Assembly (NCBI GenBank): GCA_036571765.1
Contig: BROE01000003.1
Location: 6,138,570-6,202,569, forward strand
Origin: Plecoglossus altivelis
Taxonomy: Eukaryota; Chordata; Actinopteri; Osmeriformes; Plecoglossidae
DNA: 64,000 nt
Direction of reading: 5' to 3'
In this document: positions 11,104-25,800 of the stretch, piece by piece
How positions within the stretch are numbered: position 1 is the stretch's first letter
How the letters are laid out: the number at the start of each line of letters is the position of its first letter
Position numbers and translations under genes: made by a program
Notes under the pieces: generated by a model
What the model saw: only the letters and a program-made list of their open reading frames with translations
Database searches by the model: none
What the model was told of the DNA's origin: nothing

Positions 11104-14100
11104 GTAATGATCTATCAAGTGTATGGGATACCGCCCGGTTAAAATGAGATGACTAAGTGACTTTAAGTGACTGCATTACTGGCTAAAGAGGATGTTTGTT
11201 AAAAACGAATATGTATGTGACTTACATGACTGTGTAGCTTAGTTTAGTTAAGATCATACTGTCACCTTTGTGCATCAACTCTACTTGCTTAGGACGAATA
11301 GCCAATAATCCTATTTAATTTCTTTTCCTTTCAGAAAGTTTCATCAAACAATTGTCATCCTATGAAATCATCACCCCGCTCCGAATAAATGATTACGGAG
11401 AACTATTTCCACACAAGATGCACTACAAACGGAAACGAAGAAGTTTAAATGTTGATATCTCTGGTTTACGGGCTCACTACAGAGTTGACGCTTTCGGACA
11501 ACGCTATCATCTCAATTTGACTGCCGACTCCGGCTTTATCGCTCCCTCGTACACCGTGACACATATGGGAGCGGAGAACAGCAATGCAACGGGCTCCCAT
11601 CAAGATCCTAGCGATATGCGGCACTGCTTTTTCCGCGGACACGTCAACGCTCAGACTGAATTCGCCGCAGTCTTTAGTTTGTGCACTGGCCTTGTAAGTA
11701 TAACTTTCCCCATAATCTTGTATACTTTTATCAGCTAATGATGACAAGTGTTTCGTCTTATTTCCATGTCGACGTGTTCTTCATTGTCCAGGGACATGTG
11801 TAAGGGTATAACGTGAACAAGTGTCTTAAGACATGTCTTTAACACATGGAGAGGACTTTTGCATCTCAGGTGCCACTTGGATGATGCTAGTAGTCCTACA
11901 CACACGCATAGACTGGCAATAGATCGTCTGTAATTTACTTTTAGGCTCACATGGAGTTTGCCAAATACTACAGCTGTCAGCCCATGTTTTATTAGAAAAT
12001 TAAATCCCTTGTGATTTGACACCCACTACTGCCTGACTCTCATGTGATATGTTACCCTAAGTTCTAACCTGTTAATAAAGTTGGCACGCTTGATTACTTT
12101 GTGATGTACTTGGGGTGGGTGGGCAGGTGGGGGAGTGGGGAGGGGGTTACTGCCACACCAGTGAGGAAAGGCACGGCTAAAAGAGAATCCTCATTCCTGA
12201 CAGTGTAGCGAGCAGATTACCAGTGTGGAACTGAATTTGTTACGAGACACATAACGTTGAGCAGGTTTTGACTCATGCCTGCCTTGGGGTCTGTTGTGTT
12301 TAAGGTAGAGCTGTGGGGCTACCAGGTCACCAGGTCACTGACAACCACAGCCTTTGAGGAACCCTGTCCAGGTCACTGCAAACTGACTGTATCTGTGATA
12401 TAACATCACGCTTGTTTTGCATCTTGAAAGTTTATTAGTGCTCTTAGTGAAGGCATCATCATTGTTATCACTCATTCAGAATGACAGGACAATGGAGACA
12501 GCCAGTGTTCAGCCCTCCCATGGCTTGGGGCTGTTGGGTCATAAAAGTGTTGTCTCTGATCACTGGGGCTCCACCGACAAGCACATTTTGGTGTGATGAG
12601 GTCATTAAGCAATGATTAAGCCTTAAAAACAAAGCGGTCATTCTGAACCTGTTTCTCTCCAGTTGTACCAGACGATATACGGCTCGGTGGCATTCACGTT
12701 GCTCAGTGTGCAAGTTCCCCCATTGTAAGGTCTGTTTCAGCACTCCATCCTGAACAGCTACCATTGTGTTCCCAAACTTGGGTTGAAGATAATCTTTGAG
12801 GCTGATCCTCTAGATTGTCTTTGGAGAAATAGAAAGGTCCTCAAGGAACCAGCTCATGAGCAAAAGGGCGCTGCGGCATCGTGGGGACTGTTGCTGCTTT
12901 CCAAACTGGTTGAGGACTGTTTGCATGTACCTTGCTTTTCCAAAGACAAGAGAGACTGCAAATGTTTGATGAGGACTTTGTATAAAAACTTCATTCATTC
13001 ATTCATTTACACATCATATGCTGCATTCGACCCGGTTTAGTCTGCGTCTGTGTTTTACAGAGTGGACACAATGCTTGGATTTGAAGAACTTTTGGCAGCT
13101 ATCATGCAGTTTCAGTGCCTACTTGTATGTTATTATAACCTATTCATTATACTGTACATCTGCTGACATTGAGGTCTGTACATATGTAACACTCCAGAGC
13201 TGCAGCATTCAGACTGTGTGACACACCGTGTACACATGGGGTGTGCTCTAATGCGTATCCTGCCTTGACAGGACAGGAGAGAAAATGTACACATTTGCAT
13301 GCTATGTATGTTTTTCCGTGTCTAACATTTTCCAATGCCAAACGTCCTTCACTTCTTGTAATACCCCTTCTGGCTGATGTCCTGTTACAGTGGGTGTACA
13401 CAATTACCATACAAACACCTTTTGTGCTCAGGGCAGAGACTTAGTGCCTGTGGTACTAAGAAGATTTGTGAGAACCACAGTGGCTGCATATAGTATCTGC
13501 ATTCCTCCATCATGACTAGATGATGTCACTTTTCCCATTGGTTTCCTGTCACTCATCCAAGACAGGTTGCCTGGATGAAGTCTATTATCTAGCAGTCCTC
13601 AGATCCTCACTTTTTTTTTGCTGTGTACTGCATGAATGCACAGGACTGAAGAGGATTTTGAAGCAATATCAGTAGGATATAATGTATGTATTGTGTACAG
13701 TATACTGTAAATGAGTAATGATGTTTGTGACTGATAATGAAAAGTTTATGTGATATATTTTGAAGAGACAGAATTACTCAGTGACCCAAATCCAGGGGAT
13801 TACGTACGTGATGTTTTTGACAGTGATGGACAAAGACCTTTCGGAAGTGGTAGATTTTTCCTTTTCCTACTGTCAAACATGAGAGGTTGCTCAGACAATT
13901 GGAACTGATGATGTACAGAGTAACACTCCATCTGAACTCCGGACGAGAGTTCTGTCCCCAAAAGCCATAAATCACACAGAAAACACACAGTTAGCTACTA
14001 TTAGACATGCCACAGACCACAACTGGGATTAATAATTCCAGCCAGTACAAAACAAAACCCAACCCCTAAAGGCCTCAACTTTGAAACAAGTTTTGTAGTG

Positions 14101-17100
14101 TTAGTTCAGAACAATATCAGCCCCTCACAGTATAAACGGTTCCTCTGATATATAATTCCTTACTTTCTGTCGCAGATCGGGACGTTTACCACGCACCATG
14201 GCGAATACTTCTTGGAGCCTCTGTTGAACGTCGAGGGGGAGGAGGAGTATGATGAGGAACACAACAAGCCTCACTTGGTGTACAGGCACCAGAGAACAAA
14301 CAGAAGCACCCAAAGCCAACCCACAGAGCACTGCGCTGCCTCAGGTAACAGACACACCACAGTCCCCATAAAACCCACCCCACTGGGGCTTCCTCCTCTA
14401 TACTTACTGTCGTCACACTCAGACGCTGGTGCAGCAATCAGAACCAACAAAAAAACGAGTGCAAATTATACTCAGTCACGATTTTTGGCTGGCAGGTTAG
14501 CGTGGAGATCTGAGCCTTGATTGAGGGGGGCGTTATTGAAATCCATGATTAAATTAAGCAAAACGCATTCCAGCCTTGTCTGGTGTGTTGTTCCTCACAT
14601 TTCTGAAGCGTTTACGCCCGCGAAGCACTTCGAGGCTGGCAGAGCAGGCAAAGAAAATAATTGCACTTTAGTTTGTGGTGGGGGAGAAAAGCTCTCAAGA
14701 GTCTACCCTTCCCTGCACTTTGGAGGCAATTTGAATGTTCCCCCTGTTTAATTTGAATTTTTATAGCAGTAGCCTTTAGGTGGTGGAGAGGCCCCCAGGA
14801 GAAAGCAAAGTGACCCTGCAATGTTCCCCTGACACAGGCTCTTAAAGAAGCTCTTGGAGAAAGCTTTGTGGGCGACCCTTTGTTGCCTGATGCTATAAAT
14901 CTTTTATGTGGTGGACGCTTGATTTGCTTGTTGTCTGAACCCAGTTATTGTTCCATGGAGGTGACCATTGTTTGTAGCCGAGGTTTTAAGTAGTCAGACT
15001 GACCCAAGGGGCCGGGCCAATACCTCCTTAATATGCTTCCCCTTTCATTCCATGACTCTGTGTGTGGCAAACTGTGAGGGAGAAATCTGGAGGGTCTCTG
15101 GATGATCTTTAGAGGCCTTTGAAATATACTTGTGTGTTGGCCCAGGGTGGGAGACAGCTGAAAGACAAGGGTTTCACATGAGGGTGCAGCCTTGCTATCT
15201 TGCTAGCAAGCGGCGGGTCTGCCAAAACCCACCTAGTGCTTCTTTAATATCTCTGCCTACTCCACCACAGATTAGATACATTGATATGTTTCTATTCACA
15301 ACCTCAAACACCGGCAACCAGGCTTTCTCACCCTTTAATACGTCCATTGAGTCTGCCGTAGGGAGATGGAGGGGGAGACATTGAGGACACCTGCAGGCTT
15401 CATCAAAGGGCAGTAGGAACACAATGGCGGGCAGGATTAAAGAAGCAAGGCTGGGACAGGACTGAGGTGTCCCAGTGCCGTGGTTCCTCAGCTCTTATCA
15501 GATAGGCCGCTCTCCAGATGCACAGATAATTGGTCTCTTTGAAGGCCCCAGTGGGCCCGGGCTAGTAGCTCTACTGTCTTTTTAAGGGAATGAGTGCAGC
15601 TCTGCACTCTGGTAGTAGCTGGCCCTGGAGTAAACATGCTCTCAGCCATGTGTTTGCCTGTCAGAGCATGAGAAAGACTGATGTGAGTGTCACTAGACTA
15701 TTTTTGTTACCGTCCCAGTCAACAGTACGGGAGATGTTAGAAAAGGGATGCGCTTGTGTCGGTGTTCTTGCTGTTGTTGGCCTGGTGGTATTGCTGACTA
15801 TTTGAGATCCATGTCTGTAACTCTGTCTCCTCCCTTACTCCCTTATCCTACATAACCTTCTGTTCAGACTCCAACATGTTGCCTAAATAGGGAGCTCTCA
15901 ACCGAAGCCTAATTGCTGAGAGCAAATTGTGTTACGCAACTCAGGACCACCTCGATGAGGGCTACTTAGGTGAGAAAACTATACAATGTATAGTGTTTAT
16001 TCAAATAAAATAGGTTTCATGAAGACCACCATTCTTCTTGATTAAGGATATAAACTTGTAGGAGAAGCGTGGACTGTATTAGCCTGTGCTATCTCATGGA
16101 ACCATATCATTTATGTGGGTAAGTCTTTAAGCCCTATCTACCTAACTTAACCAGATGCTCTCTGAAGTCATCTGTAGCAGTACCATCAGTATTCTCCTGT
16201 ACATGCTGCTGTGAAAAAGTGGGGAACCTGTTGCAGTGGCGAAGGGCAGATTCCTCTCTTCCTATTCCTCCATCCCTCCATCCCTCATCCTGAGGAGGTA
16301 TAAAAGCAGTCTTTGTAAGGGTCAACGATCTCATGGTCCTCTCTCTCTCTCCACTCTGTATGCCTCTGTGAAAGGGGAGTCTTGTCTTAAATCAAAGTTG
16401 CTAGCCTGAGTTTGATTGCTGATGGGGGGGCTGAAAGGTTTGGGACTTTGGAGGGGGGGAAGGGGTTGGAGGGTCACAGTCAAACCTGCCAAATGTCCCA
16501 GTTGGTCAGAAAACACATGGAAATCCTTCACAAAAGCCCCAGTCTGCCAGTCCTCACCCCTCTGTACATTTAAAAAGATATTTGTTTTGCTGGGCCATTC
16601 AGTCTGTCGTTCTTTTTCTTCCCCCTTCTCTGTGTGTTCTTCAGGGAGATGTCTTTCTGAATCAGACAAAGATGAAACAAGTTGTGTTTTGTCAAGCAGT
16701 CTTCCAGGGCACAAACAAAATGTGTATCTGCTAAAAGATAAATCTGGCGAGATAAGGTTTGTGTTTGAGTTCCCCTGGCTCCTATGCCTATACAACATGC
16801 TGTACAAGGTACTTTTCAGTCTAGGAATGCCATAAGGGAGACCTATTTGGTACTGTATACTGTAGATCCAAGTACAATAGCGCACTATAGGTGCATTCCT
16901 TCCCATGATGGTGCGGTCCTGTTCCCACCATTGGATTGCTTTTGTCTTTCACAACTGACACATGTTGAGAGACGAGGAACAGAATGTTTCCACTTAGTGA
17001 TGAAGTGGTAGTCTAAGGGATCCAATTTTTCCTTGTTTCGAGCCCTTTGGTCTTTCAACATAATTCTCAAAACGTCCTCACACGTATCCTCTCTAACGGT

Positions 17101-19762
17101 GGAGTGTTGAAAAGTCAGAGTTGGGCCTGGCTTCATGGAAAATAGCATTTAGTTGTTTCTGCAGTCATGGCGTGCAGTTGGTACGGGGCTGTCGTTTTAG
17201 CTGACCTGTCCCGTGTTTGTTCACGCATTGTTGAGAGAGCCCTGAAGCATGTTCATGCTAGACATGGAAAATTGTTCAATTCAAAGTTTCCATATGGTAC
17301 GCAAGGACCAACTTGTCCTTCCATCTGATTTTGAACAGAAATCCCCCATCACTGTGAACCTCAAGTCTATGGAACAGGTATTTTCCTCGAACTCAACTGA
17401 CATTCATTTTCCTCCACCTACTCCACCCCCAGCACTCCTGAAACCCCTCGGCCTTCGTAAGTCATCCTGGGTGGTTCGGCTGCTGTTTGCGATACCTGTG
17501 GAGCCGAGCAGTGGCTGAGTGGGTGATTAGGGTTTTAAAGAGCGGATCGTTCTTCTTTGTGCCAGCCGCCCCTGGCTTTGAAAGCCCCCAGGAGAAGTAC
17601 CTTGTCGGTCTGAAATCACAACAGTGAGCTTCCTTAATGAAACCTTGTAAGGGTTATCTGTCTGTGCGCTTGCATGGCCGTCTCCGAGTGCTCCTCAGAC
17701 GGAGATAGACGGGAGGATGGGGGTGTCTCGGCATAGGGGTGGATTCTTCTGTCTTAGCGCTTGCTAGCTCCCTGGGCTGGCATGAGAAGTGGCGGAGTTT
17801 CCTCATCTTGTTCGTCCTCACATACAGTCGTAGGTCTGATCCTCTGGTGTTGTTGCCATAGGTCAATTACTGATACTGAATGGAACTATTAGAATGGACC
17901 ATAGGCAGAGGCAGAAGTTGTGACTTGGTGTTGACGAGACTCAAAGGCATTCTGGCTTGCATGAAGCCGGTGGCACTTGGAAAACAGGATTGTGTGCTAG
18001 CACAGGAAGAGAGGCCAGCGTCATCCTCTCACTGGCATCGGTGCCGACAAGGCTTTTCCATAGCATGCTATGAGCCCACTCACCCTGATCGCCAGTGGGA
18101 ATCTCCCTCGTATAGAGGATGTTCCAAATGCTAGCATCAGGGTCTTTTCTCAATGGGTTCATTTACATGGAAAATGCTCTCTTGCCCTCCCTGTCAATCC
18201 CCAGGATTGAACTAGCCGCCTTGAATTGCTGCCCTTTTTCATTGCATGCTTTCATGTACGTGAATAGAGGCACTTGTTGCTTGTGACCTCACTTCCCTTT
18301 TGTTTGAACCCATGGGTCATACGAGGGGACCTTGGGCCTTGCCCTTCTCGAGGTGCCTGGCCTGGTTCGGAGGCTTCGTTTTGTTTGTTTCATGCTGGGT
18401 TCTGAAAAGCGGTAAAGAGGTCAGGGGAGTTACATGGAGGGGTGGGTTGGGGGGGACGTTGACGGATGGATGGTTATCAGTAAGACAATCTCTCCCACCT
18501 TTAGGGTCTAGCTCAGTGAGGTATGGGGACTTATGGAGTCAGTCAGCTCTGTTGTGCTTAGTACGAACTGTCTGCCCCCCCCCCCCAACCCAGATGAGTC
18601 TATTTGTTGCTGACTGTAATTGCATGTTGTGTTTGAGTGAACTCTCTTCACTAGGCTTATCTGCCAGCCTGAGTGCTTGTCATCTCCACAGAGAAATGTC
18701 TTGCCTAGGGAGTGAAGGAGTAGAAGGGAGGAGGAGCAGGAGTAAGAGGAGGAGGGAGGAGGAGGAGAGAGGCTTCTTTCTTTGTCTGTCCAAGTGAACT
18801 AGTCCACTTTGCCACCTAAGCTGGTGACGCTGGCAACCTGCCCTGGACCGTTGTCAGGGTCTACTTCCCCGGTCCTCTCTCCCAACACCTGCTCCTCTGC
18901 TTTCCACACTGACTCCTGACCCACAGTAAATCAGACGATCAAATCATCACCACACTCTACACCTGCACACTAAAACTCTGGAGTCTGTTGTTTGCAAATG
19001 CAAACAATTTGCTTCTACTCATTAGTAAGTTTTATTCAACCTCGCTAGGTCTGAGTTCTCTTGAATGAGAACTCGAGAACTTGAGCTCAGCGCTTGGCTG
19101 GCAACAAGCTCATCATTGCAGTTATATTCATATCTTTTCTCCTTATCATCTGACTCAGTCGTAACACATTGACATGTGGCCCGCAGAAGGGGACTGTGTT
19201 GTCTTTGTCTCTGGGGCTCCAGTGATAGATTCCACTGATATCTATTTATGCCAGTGTCTACTGTCTGGGTATTTTGTACAGACTCCATAATGGCATGGCC
19301 GTCACTCAGGAGGTGAGAGGTGGTGACAGCTGAGTGACAGGTCCCCTTTCCAGGTGACCTTGGCTGAGGACCACAGGCCTGATTTGGATGGATGTAAGCA
19401 GGCAGCATGCATGGCGGTTGAGCGAGCTTGTCATTGTAAAGTATTCCTCCCGTATACTATGAATTTGAGAAATTAAGTTGAATTTGGAATTTAGAAATGA
19501 ATTTGGTTTGACATGGCCTGAGTTCGTATGATTAAGATGGATCGATGTGGGTGGGACGTGCTTGTTTTTCCCGACACATCAGTTTCTTATCTTCGCTGCA
19601 CTTATGCATTGTGTTTTCATTGAGAGGTGCCAGATGCTATTCTAACAGAGTCAGGGCCTGAGCTTTATGACTTTGTGGTTTACTGACGCTTTTCACATCT
19701 TGATTGGAATTCTCCATGGGGAGCATCTCTCCCCCACCCGCTCTTCCTCTTTATTTTCTCTC

Positions 19763-19817
<55 letters not shown>

Positions 19818-22800
19818 CTCACTCTCTCTGTCTCTCTACCTGTCTAAAAAGGTAGATTACCTTTTTATCTATGTCTCCTTGCTAGTCCTGTTGTCAGGTT
19901 GCCAGTGAAGTGGTTTAGTCAGGGCACTTACACAGGTTTTACAAGGCCTGTGTACAGAGCCTTCTAATTTCCCGAGAGGTCAAGAGGCATGCCACTTTAG
20001 ATTTCAAATTCTTCCACAATTACTTCCACTTCTCTCTGTCTGGTCAATGAATTGCACAACATAATTGTAGGTCTGTCGGAAGGCCTGTGGATTCTCTTCC
20101 TCCATGCTCAGTGTTGTAGTGACCCATTCAACTTCTATAATCGGCCAGCCTCCCATAGGGTGAAGCATTACCTATGCTTGGTGTAAGGTAAAGATGTCTG
20201 TTTAATTGGCACCCCCGGGACAGAGCACTTTGACTCTCAGTGGGCTTTTGTAAAAGAATGTTAATTAGCACAACAATGAAATCAGCCTTCGACGTTGTTG
20301 AGAGTCTGGCACTGACGTGTTTGAAAAGAAAGTTAACAGAGACCTTCTGACTCGAGATGAGATGGAAGAGATTCTTGAGGCTCAGAAAAAACGATTAAAT
20401 GAGGTTGCTTACTACACAAAAAAAGGTCTGAAGGTGAGGTTCAATTTGATGTACCACAGCATAAACATATCCGTGCATCATGTGTGCACTGTACAATCTA
20501 TTGGCTAGTGTCTCCCAGCGCCTCTTGTGCAGTATAGTTTATGAGGGATCCCTGTGTGTGTGCAGATGGTGTGTTGAGTTACAAATGTCAAAGTAAGCAA
20601 AAGACATAAACATTTTTTATGATTTGTTGACTTTATGTCATGAAATATTATTATTATTATATATGATCAAAGTGTTTGGTTCTGGAAGAGACTGTAGAAG
20701 AAAGTTTTACGTTTGGGTTTCACTCGTGAGTAAACTTCTGCCAACAAAAATTCAACGTTTTGGTTCCCCAGTCCAAATTCTAGGTAAGTTCAGGTTTCAA
20801 GGCTGCTCACTGGTGCTCGATGGCTTTCAGCAGTCTTGGCATTACTTTATATTGCTTTAGAAAAATCTATATTTTTTCTTCTATTGTGTGGATGGAGATA
20901 TAGTTTCATAAAATATTTGTTTTGGTGTTTTATTACATAATATATCAAGGAAGGCTACATTTCAAACAGACAGTGTACAGTTTACAGATGGGATGTAGTC
21001 CAAGGTGGTGGTGAATAGTGGCCATTGGCACGTGCCTTCGAAGAAACCTCGCATGCAGCAGACCATGCAGCTTTGATCCTAAGACGATTTAGCCAAGGTT
21101 TTGTGTGTGGCTGTTTAATTGGACGTGGTAGTCAGGCTATTATCACAGAGGCTGTGCCTCTTTCATCAGCCTTACCTTTGGAGACTTTACTTGTGTGATG
21201 TTTGCACTGAAATTCACTCAAACTCAACCCATTTCAATACATCCAGTCCTCTTGGAACTTGAATAGCAGTTGTAGGACGTTCTTTTGTTGGTCTGTATTT
21301 CAGAACATTGTTTTCCAGGGCTTCCTCTCAGCCCAGTCATGCCCTTCTCTCTGCATGGTCCATGCCGGGCCGGTGCTGGTCTAGGCGCTTGCGCTGGCAG
21401 GAAAGAAGGCATGGCAGCGGCAGGAGTCTGTGTGCTATTGTGCCAGGGAGTCACGCTCCGCCTCGTGTGCCCGCCGGGGGCATCGCTGGAACAATCTCCA
21501 GAGTTTTCCTTCTCTTTTTTTCATCCCCCTCTCACTTTCTTACAATTTCTCTCTGTCTCGGTCTGATGAAAGGAGAGATGGGAGTGTTTAGAGAGGGAAA
21601 GAGAACTTTTCATTGGAACAGGCTTGTACAGAGGGGAACAGAGTGGAGCCTCCTTTATGAGTTGAGCCCCTACAGGTTACGATGCCAAAGGTCATTAGGA
21701 AGTCATTGCGTATGCGTGTTTTTAGTATTGGAAGTCACCTTTCAACGTCGCATGAATAACCTGTATGTTTTCCACCGTTTTCTTCCTCACAAAGGAATTC
21801 AGTTTCAACAAACTAGAGTAGAGAATGTTTTTATTAGCGTTTGACTGTTGATTTCTGCAGCTGCTTCCAGTAGTCTCCTCTGTTTTCTTGCTTTCTCCTG
21901 CCTTCTGCCTCTCCCCTGCTTTCTACCTCTCGTGCTGTCTACCTCTTTCTTGCCTTCTGTTTCTCCCCTTTTCTCCCTTTCTCCTGCTTCCTTCTTCCAT
22001 GACTCGTCCCTTTCTCCTGCTCGCTACGGCTCCCCTGCTTTCGTCCTTGTCCAGTTCCTTGTGCTGTATTGACAATGCATTCAGCTTCAGAACATCCTGC
22101 TCCCCTTCGGCTGTGAGGCAGCAGAAATGTCCCGAAGTTCTTACAGCTCAGCGCATATGGTCATTCATTACCGAGAGCCAGGGAAGCTTGGCTGGCAGTG
22201 CATGCCCACATAGGTTGATGAACACACACCCAACAAGAAGTCAAACTCAAGAATCCAAATACGATGTTGATTTTGGCCTGAACGTGTACGTCAGTGATCT
22301 GCTCTCACCACATTTCTCACCTCCCCTCACCCCCTCACCCTCCCCATTCACCCTCACCAACCTGACCCTTATCTCCCTCATCCTCACCCCTCAGCCCCCA
22401 CACCACACTCTCCTACTGGTGTTCCTTAAGCTAAGTCTCAGTCCAGTGTGTCATAAAACAACTATCATAAACTGGTGCAATGAAGTCCTTCATCTACAAT
22501 TTCACAAGTGGCTGGCCTTATAGGCTTCCCTCTTTTCCTCTCCTGCATCTGACTTTCTCTCATTCTCTGTCTGTCTCTCTCCCCCCTGTTCTTGCACGGT
22601 ACCTGTCATGGCAAAGGAATCCATCGCTCATATATACACAGCCGGCTAGGAACCACACATGCAGTTCATCTGAGGTCTGTGTGAAGGTGCTGGAGCTGAT
22701 GCCAGTGGCCCAGTTAAACTATCTCCTGTGTTTCATTAAATGCATTCACCCTTGGTTTATGAAAATAACTGTATCTGAATGTATGAAAAGGGCATTGCTA

Positions 22801-25800
22801 AGTGGTAGAGCATTTTACTGTGGATCAAGACAACTCAAGTTCAAACCTCCTCTGTGTGGAAGATAATATGCCTTCTAATTGAAAATGTTATTATTTTCAT
22901 GTTTGTATGCAGTATTGGCTGCTTCTTACTTGATAGAACTATGCGTCCCCTGGTCCATGCTTCTTTCATGTAGCCTCACAAACTATCTGTTGTCTAAGTT
23001 AAAGGGGTGTTTTGGGTAGACCCTTTGACCCAATGTGTAGTGATGACTTCAGCAGGCCCCTTGTTGACAAGGCAGGATCATTAGTATGGTGTCCTTGGAC
23101 AGGGTAGGTGTTATTCCAGGAGTTTCAAAGTTCAACTTCTCTGACATTGCCCTAAAGCTCACGGATGATACAGTGTCACTCTGTACAACTGTTTTGAAAC
23201 AGTGCAGGCGTTTACTGACAGTAATTTATGGACTCCTTTCTGTCAAAGTCCAGCATGCTGTGTTATGACACTGGAATGCATGTAGGCTGAGGGTCTCTGT
23301 TTTGGCTGCATAGGTTCTATCCTAGCAGGAAATGGCTGTGTAGAAAGTAGAAAAATGTGTATGTCCGGAATGAGATAAAAAAAAGAGTTTCTGGGTATTT
23401 CTCATCTTCTTTGTCCTAGACAAATCTGGTCTTCAGCCACATCTGTATGTGCTTGCTCATAACCAACTGCTGTTTTTGGCAGGCCATGTAACCGGTCCTT
23501 GCAGTTATGCAAAACTGTCACATACCCACTCCTTAGGTCATGTCTTGGTCCTTTCTGTGTGTGTGTGGACTCACCTCTCCTCTAATTTCATCGGTTCTTA
23601 CCCTGCCTGTGATTGACCTCCTCAGCCTTGATAATGACTGCACCTGTTTTCAATCCAGCCCCTGTGTATTTAGCCTTTGTGTTTCTACCTCTCGTTGCTA
23701 GTTTGTTTTTGTATCCTGTTTCATTCCCGGCCTAGTCGTCTGAATACTTCTTGTTTCTGCTTTTGATACTGCCACCTATCGACATTGCAAACTCAAATAA
23801 ATGGTGTCCTTTTCCTGGTTTAAAACCTGTCCAGGTCTGATCAGACCATTTCGGGTTTCTTTTGAACATCAACTTTAATACTTTCTCTGAATAATCTCCC
23901 CCGCAGAAGATCACTTGAAGACACCAGTCACCCTCCACAGTGATGGGATATTGGTAGAACAGTTGGACTCCCCCCATCAAACTGACTCAAGCACCCCATC
24001 CAACTCCTCAACCCCCCTGTCTGGAAGCCACTCAAGGAGGAAGCGCTTCCTGTCCTATCCTCGCTATGTGGAACTGATGGTGACGGCAGATGCCAAGATG
24101 GTGCGACACCATGGGCGCAACCTGGAACACTACATCCTAACTATCATGTCAGTAGTAAGTAAGATATTGTTTTATAAAACTATTACACAAAGAAATTCAA
24201 CTGGACATGAGACTGACAAAAATGTTTGAAAAAATTATCGAAATGCACATACTGGTAAATGTGGTTTCCGCTCATTGATAAGTTGCTGGCGTTTAGAAGT
24301 TGACAGATGACAGCTTTAGTTTGGTTAATTCTCTATGTGGATCTTCCTGGTGTCATGTGGTGGCTGTTTATGAATTTGATTCAAGTGTGTCATGAGGAGT
24401 GTCGATCTGACATAGAAATGGGAGTCTTTGTTTTACAAGTATGTACCCCATAATCCAAAACAAGGATAAAATCATTTCAATTGAATCATGACCCTTCTTG
24501 TAGTTAGTTAATCAGTACCCACTCTTAAGACTGGTTTGGCACAGTTGAAGAGCAAGGTACTTGAAGTCCTGGACAGTGTTTCAGTGTATCAAGTTGAGAC
24601 AGTTCCTTTTCTTCCATGCCTGATATGGATTGCTTGGGGGATTTGCCCCATGGATGGAAGCTTTGACCCATGGATGGAAGTTTTCCTACAAACCTTTTAT
24701 CGTTATTGGTCTGGCACTTATTATCAACAGTATGAGTTGGTTTTTAAACATCACACAAAATATCTGAGAGATGAAGGGAAGGGAGGAAGGGAGGGGAGAT
24801 GGATTCTGCCAAGATATGTTTCTTGGCCTTGTCTTGACTGAACTTAAGAGTCTTAACTTATGACTACTTTACTCTTTCTGGATGCGGTTGCCAATACAGG
24901 GTGGCTGTAGCTCCTAGAGACAACGTCAATGAGGGCAGCAGAGAGTTGACTCAGCGTTTTATCAACTTCCTGGCGTTGTTTGGCAATGACTCCTTGGACT
25001 AAAGCATGGGCAGGATTTACAGCCAAAATATGGAATAATAAAGATGCGTTGTTGAAAATACAATGATTTTAGGAGTGGCAATGCGAGGGACTAACGCAAA
25101 GCATGTACACACATGGTTTTGCAAAAATGTTATGACCCAAGTTCATCAAAATGATGGATAGTGCAAAACTCTAACACAACCACTGGCCTACGCCATAGGC
25201 TATGGTGTTTCTACAGCTGTCTTTTTTCAGCTAGCTAGCTTTTTCTCAGAAGCTAACGAGCTACTGAATTGATGTTCTAGCTAGAGCTACCATAAACATA
25301 ATTTCACTACATGCACTACAATTACGCATAAGCCGTGCAACAGAAATCGTTTATCAAGATTAACTGATTGACATTGTTATGGAGTGCGGAAATTGAAGGA
25401 CTAGTTAGTGTGGGAAAATAAATGAATGAATGAATAAGAAACCCTATAATGTTTTAAGCAGATTCATTTAATTCAAAGCAACATACAGGGGTGTGTTTTG
25501 AACCAGCAACTGCTTGATCCTGCACTCAAATGCACTGCACTGAGCTACCACCCATTCTTGTACACATAGGCATCAGTGCACTACCAGTCAAAAGTTTGGA
25601 TACACCCTCTCATTCAAATGAATGGAACAATGTGTCCAAACATTCGGCTGGTAGTGTACACACAGACTCGCAGACTCATTTGGAGAAAACACACCCACCC
25701 TAAAAGCCACAGGTGCGATGATCAAGAAATTCAATATCTATCCGATATCACAAAAGCAGAAGCCTCCCCCCCCCGCCCACACCACACACAACACACATAC

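Larger units (their letters stand above)
14345..23906 (+). other. adamts20: Intron 3, about 9.6 kb
   Basis: Splits the prodomain. Holds a poly-C run near 18575, a (TC) microsatellite at 19759-19837, an unexplained exon-like frame at 20303-20433, a tRNA-derived SINE near 22800 and an LTR-like repeat just before exon 4. The rest reads as ordinary intronic DNA. Confidence 0.7.

Noticed and set aside
11466..11747. 93-residue minus-strand frame
   Set aside because: Shadow of adamts20 exon 2.
17249..17518. 89-residue plus-strand frame in intron 3
   Set aside because: No recognisable domain and no clear acceptor and donor pair; amino-acid make-up is consistent with chance.
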